DNA from: JBGSWL01 sp041752455 | GTDB taxonomy: Bacteria > Pseudomonadota > Alphaproteobacteria > Rhizobiales > Rhizobiaceae | Assembly: GCA_041752455.1 (NCBI GenBank) | Contig: JBGSWL010000050.1 | Location: forward strand, 1-13,274 | Length of the DNA stretch: 13,274 nt | Direction of reading: 5' to 3' | In this document: positions 1 to 6,360 of the stretch, in pieces | Position numbering within the stretch: the first letter of the stretch is position 1 | How the letters are laid out: each line of letters begins with the position of its first letter | Notes under the pieces: model-generated | Seen by the model: the letters and a program-made list of their open reading frames with translations, nothing else | The model's database searches: none | Told to the model about the DNA's origin: nothing | Position numbers and translations under genes: made by a program

Positions 1-330
1 CTTGCCGACAAGGCGCCATCACGCGCCGACCGCCTGTCCGGTGGCCAGTCTCAGCGCGTGGCGATTGCCCGCGCTCTGGTGCGCCGTCCGCGCCTGATGA
101 TCGCCGATGAACCCGCCGCAAGCCTTGATCCGGCCGCCGGCCACGATGTGATGGCGGCGTTTCGCGATGTGGCCGCGGCCCACAACATGACGCTGCTCTA
201 CACGACCCACGACATGGAGCATGCGCTGACCTATGCGCGCCGTGTCATCGCACTGAAAGATGGCGCCATCGTCATCGATGCGCCGACCGCATCACTGGCG
301 CTCTCCGATCTGGAAAGGGTTTTCCAATGA
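1..330 (+). CDS. phnC: phosphonate-type ABC transporter ATP-binding protein, 3' part (PhnC-like)
   Basis: The 5' end lies outside the window and 109 codons are visible. The ABC signature LSGGQ is at visible codons 12-16, followed by RVAIARAL, a Walker B segment LMIADEP (codons 32-38), a D-loop SLDP and the H-loop histidine in TTHD (codon 70). The protein would sit on the cytoplasmic face of the membrane and power uptake. The reading frame ends in an ATGA overlap with the permease gene, so the two are translationally coupled. The assignment to the phosphonate/phosphite family (PhnC) rests mainly on the neighbouring PhnE-like permease, because the visible ATPase half is generic. The ligand could be a phosphonate, phosphite or another oxyanion. 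The periplasmic binding protein (PhnD type) is expected upstream, outside the window. Confidence 0.8.
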   Translation, partial: LADKAPSRADRLSGGQSQRVAIARALVRRPRLMIADEPAASLDPAAGHDVMAAFRDVAAAHNMTLLYTTHDMEHALTYARRVIALKDGAIVIDAPTASLALSDLERVFQ

Positions 331-1139
331 GTGCGCCGGTTCAACGCGTTCACCCGGCCACGCCGCCTCGCTTCGGCGCCATGGGTGCCGTGCAGTTCAC
401 GTTGCTGGTGGTGGTCGGCGCCATCGTCATTGCCTCGATCACCGAAGTCGCGCCGTCACCGGACCGGCTGGCGACCGGCATTCCGCGCATGGCCAAGCTG
501 ATCAGCCGGATGCTGCCACCCAACATGGATCCCGATTTCCTGATGCGGGTGTTCTGGCGGCTGATCGAGACATTCCAGATTGCCATTGCCGGCACGGTGA
601 TCGGCGTGATCCTGTCACTGCCGGTCGCCTTCATGTCGGCACGCGGCGTCTCGCCGCTGCCGATCGCGTCGTTTTTCTTCAAGGGGCTGGTGTCGCTGTT
701 CCGGACCGTCCCCGATCTGGTCTGGGCGCTGATCTTCGTGTCCTCGATCGGGCTTGGCGCCGTCGCCGGAACGATGACGATCGTGGTCGACACGATCGGC
801 TTCTGTGGACGCTTTTTTGCCGAGGCCTTCGAGGATGCAGACAAGGCACCGCAGGAAGCGCTGTCAGCCATTGGCGCCAACCGCGCTTCGGTGATGACTG
901 CGGCGATCCTGCCGGACACGATGCCGTCGCTGATCAACACATCGCTGTTTTCGCTGGAAAAGGCCGTGCGGTCTTCTGTCGTGCTTGGTCTCGTCGGCGC
1001 CGGGGGCATCGGCCAGGAGTTGAAGGCGGCGTTCGATCTGTTTCAGTACCGCAATGCGTCGACGATCATCCTTGCGATCTTCCTCGTCGTGATCGCCATG
1101 GAATTTCTGACTGACCGCCTGCGCGCCCGGGTCAGCTGA
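327..1139 (+). CDS. phnE: phosphonate-type ABC transporter permease (PhnE-like)
   Basis: This 270-aa integral membrane subunit would form the channel of a phosphonate-type importer. Hydrophobic segments are at about residues 22-40, 83-105, 128-150 and 246-262. The segment RTVPDLVWALIF (126-137) is typical of PhnE permeases. The cytoplasmic EAA loop that docks on the ATPase is about 177-197, and GAGGIGQEL (234-242) is the conserved glycine-rich stretch near the C-terminus. The start overlaps the ATPase stop by four bases, which fixes it. Only one permease is present, whereas many phn transporter operons carry two; the gene after this one is on the opposite strand, so the operon ends here. The substrate cannot be read from the sequence. 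Confidence 0.88.
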   Translation: MSAPVQRVHPATPPRFGAMGAVQFTLLVVVGAIVIASITEVAPSPDRLATGIPRMAKLISRMLPPNMDPDFLMRVFWRLIETFQIAIAGTVIGVILSLPVAFMSARGVSPLPIASFFFKGLVSLFRTVPDLVWALIFVSSIGLGAVAGTMTIVVDTIGFCGRFFAEAFEDADKAPQEALSAIGANRASVMTAAILPDTMPSLINTSLFSLEKAVRSSVVLGLVGAGGIGQELKAAFDLFQYRNASTIILAIFLVVIAMEFLTDRLRARVS

Positions 1140-1153
1140 GCGTTTCGCTCAGC
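1135..1153. terminator. hairpin overlapping the phnE stop codon, possible terminator without T-tract
   Basis: An 8-bp perfect stem GCTGAGCG/CGCTCAGC closes a TTT loop and contains the phnE stop codon. No T-run follows on either strand, so it is not a classical intrinsic terminator. It may stabilise the 3' end of the message or assist Rho-type termination. Confidence 0.4.
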
Positions 1154-1169
1154 CGCCCGGACGGAGGAG

Positions 1170-1217
1170 CTGGCAATCCAGCGAAAGTGGGAACCGGTTT
1201 CGCGTCCGGATTGCCAG
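1170..1217. repeat. nested palindromic intergenic element (REP-like, rhizobial type)
   Basis: The outer arms CTGGCAATCC (1170-1179) and GGATTGCCAG (1208-1217) are perfectly complementary. Inner arms GCGAAA (1181-1186) and TTTCGC (1198-1203) enclose the palindrome AACCGGTT (1192-1199). The element lies between two convergent genes. From general knowledge, the core (GCGAAA, GGGAACCGGTTT, GTCCGGATTGC) resembles a short palindromic element repeated in intergenic regions of Rhizobiales genomes. Only one copy is in this window, so its repeat nature is inferred. A second small inverted repeat AACGTC/GACGTT (1221-1226, 1240-1245) spans the stop of the next gene. Confidence 0.6.
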
Positions 1218-1234
1218 AGAAACGTCAAAGAGCG

Positions 1235-1897
1235 TCAGAGACGTTCCGCCACGCAGTGCCAATGCCAGTGGGCCATGCCCGGCTTGTGGTCCTTCGCGAC
1301 CAGTGACTGGATGTCAAAGCCATCAAGCAACGTCACGAGTTCGGCCGCGTTGCAATAAAAGTGCGGATGCACCTTGTCGTCGGTCGCATCGTCCTGAACG
1401 AACGTGCCCGGTGCGACTTCGCGACCAATCCCGCAATTGCGGTTGCGTCGGGTCAGCATGGTGAGTTGCAATGTGCCGCCCGGCTTCAGGGTGCGATGCA
1501 TCTCGGCAATAGCGGCGCGCACGATCTCCGGATCGCCGTGATAGATCACGTTGAAGGTCAGGACATAGTCGAACGTGCCATCGCCATAGGGCAGTTCGTG
1601 GAACGGGCCGCGACGGGTCACGACATCGAGGCCGCGGCGCAGGGCTTCCGCATCAAGCTGGTCCAGGCCTTCGGCGCTGCCATCGAGCGCGTGGGTGATC
1701 ATGCCGGCCTCGGCCATGGCAAGCGCATGGCGGCCGATGCCGCAGCCAAGATCGAGACCGGTCTGGCCGCCGCGTGCGACCACGGCATGGATGCATTCCA
1801 TCACGTCAGGTTCGGCGACCGACCAGGCGGCGCGGCCTTCTTCGGTCTTCCAGGTCTGGTCCCATTTCATGTGGGCCGTGGCAGTCGCGTTGTTCAT
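1235..1897 (-). CDS. class I SAM-dependent methyltransferase
   Basis: This 220-aa protein has the Rossmann-type methyltransferase fold. Motif I, LDLGCGIGRHA, is at residues 48-58 (SAM binding), an acidic residue ending the next strand is at D72, and a motif IV-like segment FDYVLTFNVIYH is at 109-120. LKPGG (137-141) marks the following strand and turn. The tail is rich in His and Trp (HWHWH at 210-214). The start has a good ribosome site, GGAGG five bases upstream. It lies 62 bp downstream of engB on the same strand and could be read with it. The substrate is unknown: the fold resembles small-molecule methyltransferases (UbiE/TehB-like), but nothing visible decides between them. In many Rhizobiales genomes engB is followed by argB, so this neighbour is not the usual one. 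Confidence 0.85.
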   Translation of the reverse strand: MNNATATAHMKWDQTWKTEEGRAAWSVAEPDVMECIHAVVARGGQTGLDLGCGIGRHALAMAEAGMITHALDGSAEGLDQLDAEALRRGLDVVTRRGPFHELPYGDGTFDYVLTFNVIYHGDPEIVRAAIAEMHRTLKPGGTLQLTMLTRRNRNCGIGREVAPGTFVQDDATDDKVHPHFYCNAAELVTLLDGFDIQSLVAKDHKPGMAHWHWHCVAERL

Positions 1898-1959
1898 GAC
1901 ATCCTCCGTCAGAAAAAGATCAGAGGCTGCGCTTACGGGCGCTTCATGACAGGGATGCG

Positions 1960-2646
1960 TCAGACGGGATTGATCGCGATTTCGATGGCGCCGCGCAGAT
2001 CCTCGATGCCGAAGCCCTTCTCCGACGATGTCGCGACCAGCACCGGATAGGCCGCCGGGCGCCGGGCGATCTTCTGGGCCGTCTCGACCAGAAGACGCTC
2101 GAGCGCCGGCGGCTTGATCTTGTCAGACTTGGTGATCACGATCTGGTAGGAGACGGCGGCCTTGTCGAGCAGGACCATCGCATCCTCGTCGTTCTTCTTG
2201 ATGCCATGGCGCGCATCAATCAGGACGAAGACGCGCTTCAGCGTCGTGCGGCCGCGCAAATAGTTGAAGACGAGGTCTGTCCAGGCGTCGACCTTTTCTT
2301 TAGGAGCTTCAGCATAGCCGTAGCCCGGCATGTCGACGATCGCGAGCGGTGGCAGGTCATCTTCCGTGCCGGAAAAGCCACCGGGAACGAAGAAGTTGAG
2401 CTCCTGCGTCCGCCCCGGCGTATTGGAGGTTCGCGCCAGCCCGTTCTTGCCGGTCAGCGCATTGATCAGCGAGGACTTGCCGACATTGGACCGGCCGGCA
2501 AAGGCGATTTCTGGCGGTCCTTCCGGTGGAAGGAACTCCAGCGCCGGAACCCCGCGCACGAAGATCCAGTTGCCGGTCGCCTTGAGGGCCATCTGCAGTG
2601 GCGACTTGCCGGACGTGCCGATGTGGGTATCTGAGGTGTGATCCAT
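1960..2646 (-). CDS. engB: ribosome biogenesis GTP-binding protein EngB (YihA/YsxC)
   Basis: This TRAFAC-class GTPase is needed for assembly of the large ribosomal subunit in other bacteria. With the start used here it is 228 aa. The G1 P-loop GRSNVGKSS is at 51-59, a switch region with TPGRT follows, G3 DMPGYG is at 105-110, G4 TKSDK at 172-176, and a G5-like ATSSEKG at 205-211. The upstream segment WIFVRGVPALEFLPPEGPPEIAFA is typical of alphaproteobacterial EngB. The frame stays open further upstream to 2802, but those codons run through the yidC terminator and into yidC, so they are not used. ATG 2644-2646 has an AGAAG motif at suitable distance; ATG 2650-2652 is the alternative. It follows yidC on the same strand. 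Confidence 0.93.
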   Translation of the reverse strand: MDHTSDTHIGTSGKSPLQMALKATGNWIFVRGVPALEFLPPEGPPEIAFAGRSNVGKSSLINALTGKNGLARTSNTPGRTQELNFFVPGGFSGTEDDLPPLAIVDMPGYGYAEAPKEKVDAWTDLVFNYLRGRTTLKRVFVLIDARHGIKKNDEDAMVLLDKAAVSYQIVITKSDKIKPPALERLLVETAQKIARRPAAYPVLVATSSEKGFGIEDLRGAIEIAINPV

Positions 2647-2677
2647 GGTCATGTCTTCTAGCGGTTTGGCGCCCATG

Positions 2678-2703
2678 AAAAAACCCCGCCGGAGCGGGGT
2701 TTT
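2678..2703 (-). terminator. intrinsic terminator after yidC
   Basis: On the minus strand the stem CCCCGC/GCGGGG has a TCCG loop, is extended by four A-T pairs and is followed by six T residues. It begins 25 bases after the yidC stop. The plus strand reads the same stem with only four T residues, so the minus direction is favoured. It sits only about 30 bases before the engB start. Confidence 0.88.
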
Positions 2704-2728
2704 GTTCCGATTGGCGGTTGAGGCAGGG

Positions 2729-4546
2729 TCAAACGGTCGGTTTCGAGCCGCTCTTCTTGAACATCGCGCTGAGATTGTCCCAGAGTTCGATCTTGGCGCC
2801 ATTCCGCTTCATGATGATCCCCTGCTGGATAATCGACAGGAAGTTGTTCCATGCCCAGTAGATGATGAGACCAGCCGGAAAGGTTGCCATCATGAAGGTG
2901 AACAGGATCGGCATCCACTTGAAGATCATCGCCTGGGTCGGATCCGGCGGAGCCGGATTCATCTGCATCTGCACGAACATCGTGACACCCATCAGGATTG
3001 GCCAGACGCCAAGCATCAGGAATGTGCCGAACAGCGGAACGCTTGATGGGTCGAACGGGATCAGCCCGAACAGGTTGAAGATCGAGGTCGGATCCGCGGC
3101 TGACAGGTCCTGGATCCAGCCGAAGAACGGCGCGTGCCGCATCTCGATCGTCACATAGAGAACCTTGTAGAGCGCGAAAAACACCGGGATCTGGATCAGC
3201 ACCGGCCAGCAACCGGCGACCGGATTGATCTTTTCCGTGCGATAAAGATCCATCATCGCCTTCTGCATCTTCTCGCGGTCTTCGCCGTAGCGCTCCTTGA
3301 TTTCCTGCATCTTCGGCTGGACGACCTTCATGCGCGCCATCGAGGCATAGGACTTGTTGGCGAGCGGAAAGAAGATCGCCTTGACGACGACGGTCGTGAT
3401 CAAGATGGCCACGCCGAAATTGCCGAACAGGTGGAAGAGCCAGTCGAGCAGGTAAAACAGCGGCTTGGTGATGAAGTGGAACCATCCCCAGTCGATCATC
3501 AGTTCGAACTGGCGGATGCCGCGATCAGCTTCATAGGCATCGATGATCGCGGTCTTCTTGGCGCCGGCAAAGAACATGGCCGAGACATTCGCCGTCTGGC
3601 CTGGCGCCACGGTCACGGCATCGGACAAATAGTCCGACTGCCAGCGCGGCGTGCCATCGGCAAAATACGAGTAGCGCGGCTGGAATGACGTGCCCTGCGC
3701 CGGGATCAGCGCGGTCGCCCAGTATTTGTCGGTGATGCCAAGCCATCCGTCGGTGGACTTGCCCGGCACATACTGCGTCTCGTCCTCGATTTCGCTGAAG
3801 GTGTATTCCGTCAGGCCTTCTTCACCGGTCACGCCGATCATGCCTTCGTGCAGCACGAAGATCGGCGCGAGGGCCGGCTTGAAATAGCGCGTCGTGCGGC
3901 CCCAGTTCTGCAGCGCCACAGGTGCCGTGCCGTTGTTGGTGATCGCATCGGTGATGGTGAACATGTATTGCGTGTCGACCGCGATGGTGCGTGCAAAGGT
4001 CAGGCCGTTGGGCGCATCGTAGGTCAGCGTCACCGGCGTCGTCGGTGACAGCACTGCATCCGCCGGTGCGGTCCAGGTGGCGTTCGGGCCCGGCGCGCCA
4101 TCGACGCCCGTATAGCCGAACTCGGCGAAGTAGGCCTCGTTGCCTGGGACAGGCGAGAGCAGCGTGACGATCGGCGAGGTTTTGTCGACCTCCACATGGT
4201 AGTCCTTGAGCTTCAGGTCATCGAAGCGTGCACCAGCAAGATTGATCGACCCGGAAAGCGTTGGCGTATCGATTTTGAGACGCACGCCCGATGCCACGAT
4301 GGCGTCGCGGTCCATCCCGGTCGCCGCACCGGAAGCGCCGGCAATGGCCGGAATTTCGCCACTGGCGCCGGCGGGAGCTGTCGTCGATGCACCGGCGGCC
4401 GGGGCATTTGCCTGCGCTTGTTGCTGGGCTTCCAGTTGCGCTTCGCGCTGCGCTGCGATCTGCGGGTTGACGTAGAGAACCTGCCAGACTGTGAGGATCA
4501 GCACCGACAGTGCGATCGTCAGAAACAGGTTGCGATTGTTGTCCAT
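2729..4546 (-). CDS. yidC: membrane protein insertase YidC
   Basis: This 605-aa protein is of normal length for Gram-negative YidC. It inserts membrane proteins with or without SecYEG. The N-terminal transmembrane segment is about 7-25, followed by an Ala/Gln-rich linker (30-75) and the large periplasmic beta domain (about 80-340). The conserved C-terminal core has membrane segments near 362-395, 441-463, 505-527 and 542-570. NPVAGCWPVLIQIPVFFALY (441-460) is a hallmark stretch, and the cytoplasmic helical hairpin lies at about 397-435. The N-terminus MDNNRNLF matches rhizobial YidC starts. No strong Shine-Dalgarno is visible. It lies 49 bp after rnpA. There is no yidD reading frame between rnpA and yidC, where many bacteria carry one. 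Confidence 0.97.
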   Translation of the reverse strand: MDNNRNLFLTIALSVLILTVWQVLYVNPQIAAQREAQLEAQQQAQANAPAAGASTTAPAGASGEIPAIAGASGAATGMDRDAIVASGVRLKIDTPTLSGSINLAGARFDDLKLKDYHVEVDKTSPIVTLLSPVPGNEAYFAEFGYTGVDGAPGPNATWTAPADAVLSPTTPVTLTYDAPNGLTFARTIAVDTQYMFTITDAITNNGTAPVALQNWGRTTRYFKPALAPIFVLHEGMIGVTGEEGLTEYTFSEIEDETQYVPGKSTDGWLGITDKYWATALIPAQGTSFQPRYSYFADGTPRWQSDYLSDAVTVAPGQTANVSAMFFAGAKKTAIIDAYEADRGIRQFELMIDWGWFHFITKPLFYLLDWLFHLFGNFGVAILITTVVVKAIFFPLANKSYASMARMKVVQPKMQEIKERYGEDREKMQKAMMDLYRTEKINPVAGCWPVLIQIPVFFALYKVLYVTIEMRHAPFFGWIQDLSAADPTSIFNLFGLIPFDPSSVPLFGTFLMLGVWPILMGVTMFVQMQMNPAPPDPTQAMIFKWMPILFTFMMATFPAGLIIYWAWNNFLSIIQQGIIMKRNGAKIELWDNLSAMFKKSGSKPTV

Positions 4547-4595
4547 GGTAAGGTTTTCCGTCTGCGATCGACATCCCCCGCCGGGAGGTCATGGG

Positions 4596-5012
4596 TCAGC
4601 TGGCGTTTGAGGCGTCCCGGTCCGCCCGGGCATGTGCCCGGCCGATGGTCCGTATGACGTCCTCGCATAAAGCGGCAAATCCTGTAGTCAACACGTCGGG
4701 CTTCGAAATGATGACATAGTCATGGCCGGGCCTCATGTCACGGGCGGCATGAAGGCGCACGGCTTCGCGCAGCCGCCGCTTGATGCGGTTGCGCACGACA
4801 GCATTGCCATTCTTCTTGGTGACGGTGAACCCGACCCGCGGTCCGGCCGGTTGGCTGTCGCCGGGACGCTTGAACACTTCAAGCCGGACGGTCTCGCCGG
4901 AAACACGCATGCCTTCGCGCGCGGCAAGAAAATCCCGCCGGGTGCGAAGGATGGAATAGGGTTTGCAGGAGGAAGCCGCAGGCACGTTTGGCGGCTCCCC
5001 TGTTGGCTGCAT
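4596..5012 (-). CDS. rnpA: ribonuclease P protein component
   Basis: This is the small basic protein subunit of RNase P, which supports the catalytic RNA in 5' maturation of tRNAs. With the start used here it is 138 aa. The core begins at about residue 20 (SILRTRRDFLAAREGMRV). The diagnostic basic stretch with the RNR motif, AVVRNRIKRRLREAV, is at 71-85 and follows the strand RVGFTVTKKNG (59-69). The N-terminal 18 or so residues are Pro/Ser-rich and not conserved. The frame is open to an ATG at 5070-5072, but that start would overlap rpmH by 26 bases, so ATG 5010-5012, 34 bases after rpmH, is preferred. It has only a weak GGGAA ribosome site. It is probably transcribed from the rpmH promoter. 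Confidence 0.92.
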   Translation of the reverse strand: MQPTGEPPNVPAASSCKPYSILRTRRDFLAAREGMRVSGETVRLEVFKRPGDSQPAGPRVGFTVTKKNGNAVVRNRIKRRLREAVRLHAARDMRPGHDYVIISKPDVLTTGFAALCEDVIRTIGRAHARADRDASNAS

Positions 5013-5046
5013 GGGCGCGGGTTCCCGCACCGCAATGGCCAAAGGA

Positions 5047-5187
5047 TCAGGCCGACAGACGCTTGCGTCCACGGGCCCGGCGACGTGCCAGAACCTGACG
5101 GCCGGCTGCCGTCGCCATGCGGGCGCGGAAACCGTGGCGGCGTTTCCGCACGAGGCGGGACGGCTGGTAAGTACGTTTCGTGCTCAT
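5047..5187 (-). CDS. rpmH: 50S ribosomal protein L34
   Basis: This 46-aa, very basic protein reads MSTKRTYQPSRLVRKRRHGF and continues to the conserved end RARGRKRLSA, which identifies L34 of the large ribosomal subunit. It is two residues longer at the N-terminus than the common 44-aa form. GGAAGAG just upstream of the ATG is the ribosome site. It is the first gene of the leftward rpmH-rnpA-yidC-engB cluster, a very conserved bacterial gene order. Regulation probably acts through the promoter about 115-145 bases upstream. Confidence 0.97.
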   Translation of the reverse strand: MSTKRTYQPSRLVRKRRHGFRARMATAAGRQVLARRRARGRKRLSA

Positions 5188-5302
5188 GTCTCTTCCGCCG
5201 GTGGCAGCGGTCCCTTGCGGTAAGTCTTGCGGATATCGGCTTCAGGCTACGGTGCGCATAAAACCATTTGCGCGCCGGGCACAGGTCCCGAACGTGGCGG
5301 GG

Positions 5303-5331
5303 CTTATGGGGCAAGGTCCCGCGCTTGTCAA
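5303..5331 (-). promoter_or_regulatory. sigma70-type promoter for rpmH-rnpA(-yidC)
   Basis: On the minus strand a perfect -35 box TTGACA (5326-5331) is followed by a 17-base spacer and CATAAG (5303-5308), four of six matches to the -10 consensus. Initiation near 5296 would give a leader of about 110 bases before rpmH. The remainder of the 5188-5539 gap holds the leader and the control region of the rightward operon; no gene is supportable there. Confidence 0.75.
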
Positions 5332-5491
5332 TGCAAGACCGGGGCGACCGTGGTTGCAAGTGCCGCTGCAACTGCGGGGAAAGTCCATCCCGAAAAAGCG
5401 GCAGGCAGGTCATTGCACAAGTCAGCCTCACCGGGTTGTCATTTGATAGTGAGTGTGCAGGGGCGCATGGACGAGGCGAGATGAAAACCCG

Positions 5492-5508
5492 AGGCGCGAG
5501 ATGCGCCT
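5492..5508 (+). promoter_or_regulatory. small hairpin in the leader of the VTT gene
   Basis: AGGCGC and GCGCCT form a 6-bp stem with a GAGAT loop, followed by TT, 31 bases before the ATG of the membrane protein gene. It could be a weak attenuator or a leader structure. No convincing promoter for this operon was found; the role is inferred. Confidence 0.3.
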
Positions 5509-5539
5509 TTCCCGTACTGTCCACAAGGATCGCAGACCG

Positions 5540-6316
5540 ATGACAACGCTGACCAGAGAGATATCCGAGATGGTTGACGCGCCGACCGAAAAGACGCCGG
5601 TGCCCACCGCACTTTGGAAGCGGGTCTTGCCGCTGGTGGTTGTCGCAGCCGGTCTTGCGCTCGCCTACGGTATGGGCTGGCACGAGTATTTCAGCCTGAC
5701 GTTCCTCGCTGAAAGCCGCGAAAGCCTGACCGCGATCGTCGAAAACAACCGTTGGGGCGCCCTTGCCGGATTTACCGCGCTCTACGCCGTGGCGACGGCG
5801 TTTTCGTTTCCGGCCGCATCGATCCTGTCGATCTTCGGCGGCTTCCTGTTCGGCTGGTTCATTGCCGGCCTTGCCGTTGCCATCGGCGCAACCGTCGGGG
5901 CAACGGCGATCTTCAGCGTCGCCCGCTCATCCGTCGGGGTTTTCCTGCGTGACCGGATGCCGGCCCGCGTTCGCAATCTGGCCGAGGAGTTCGAAAAGGA
6001 TGCCTTTGGCTACCTGCTCGTCCTGCGCCTTGCGCCCGTGTTCCCGTTCGCCATCTCCAACATAGCACCAGCGCTGTTCAACGTTCCGTTGCGGACCTAT
6101 GTGGCAGCAACGTTCATCGGCATCCTGCCGGGCGTCTTTGCCTACACATGGCTTGGCCAAGGCGTTGGCAGCGTCATCGACGCCGCCGAGGCTGCGGGCC
6201 GTGAACCTTCGGTCGCCGAACTGGTGACGCCGGAAATCACGCTTGCCTTCGTGGCGCTTGCCGTTGTTGCTGTGATCCCGATCGTGATCAAGAAATTGCG
6301 CGCCCGCGCGCGCTGA
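5540..6316 (+). CDS. TVP38/TMEM64 family membrane protein (VTT domain)
   Basis: This 258-aa multi-pass inner-membrane protein has hydrophobic segments at about 28-47, 71-92, 94-128, 155-178, 187-207 and 229-250. The VTT/DedA-type core is visible as FSFPAASILSIFGGFLFGW (88-106) and the re-entrant segment RLAPVFPFAISNIAP (163-177) with its Arg and prolines. The start is ATG 5540, with AAGGA ten bases upstream. An open frame reaches back to 5453 but has no comparable ribosome site. Relatives of the wider DedA/VTT superfamily act in membrane lipid translocation and proton-coupled envelope homeostasis; for this branch the substrate is unknown. It is followed after 44 bp by a flavin disulfide oxidoreductase. 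The two activities also occur as a single fused protein in other proteobacteria, which supports a joint function. Confidence 0.88.
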   Translation: MTTLTREISEMVDAPTEKTPVPTALWKRVLPLVVVAAGLALAYGMGWHEYFSLTFLAESRESLTAIVENNRWGALAGFTALYAVATAFSFPAASILSIFGGFLFGWFIAGLAVAIGATVGATAIFSVARSSVGVFLRDRMPARVRNLAEEFEKDAFGYLLVLRLAPVFPFAISNIAPALFNVPLRTYVAATFIGILPGVFAYTWLGQGVGSVIDAAEAAGREPSVAELVTPEITLAFVALAVVAVIPIVIKKLRARAR

Positions 6317-6360
6317 ATAGCTACAAGGCTGGGCGATTATCGCCGGCACAAGGGGACATG

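Noticed and set aside
2647..2802. Longer EngB N-terminus starting at 2802 or 2676
   Set aside because: These codons overlap the end of yidC and the terminator stem; a mature message beginning downstream of the terminator could not contain them.
5514..5530. DnaA-box-like CTGTCCACA near the rpmH promoter
   Set aside because: It differs from TTATCCACA at two positions and is a single site; no cluster of boxes or AT-rich unwinding element is seen, so it is no evidence for an origin.
4733..5683. Minus-strand open frame of about 316 codons covering rpmH, part of rnpA and the intergenic region
   Set aside because: It runs through rpmH and rnpA in another frame and across the rpmH promoter; the translation is Pro/Arg/Cys-rich with no domain.
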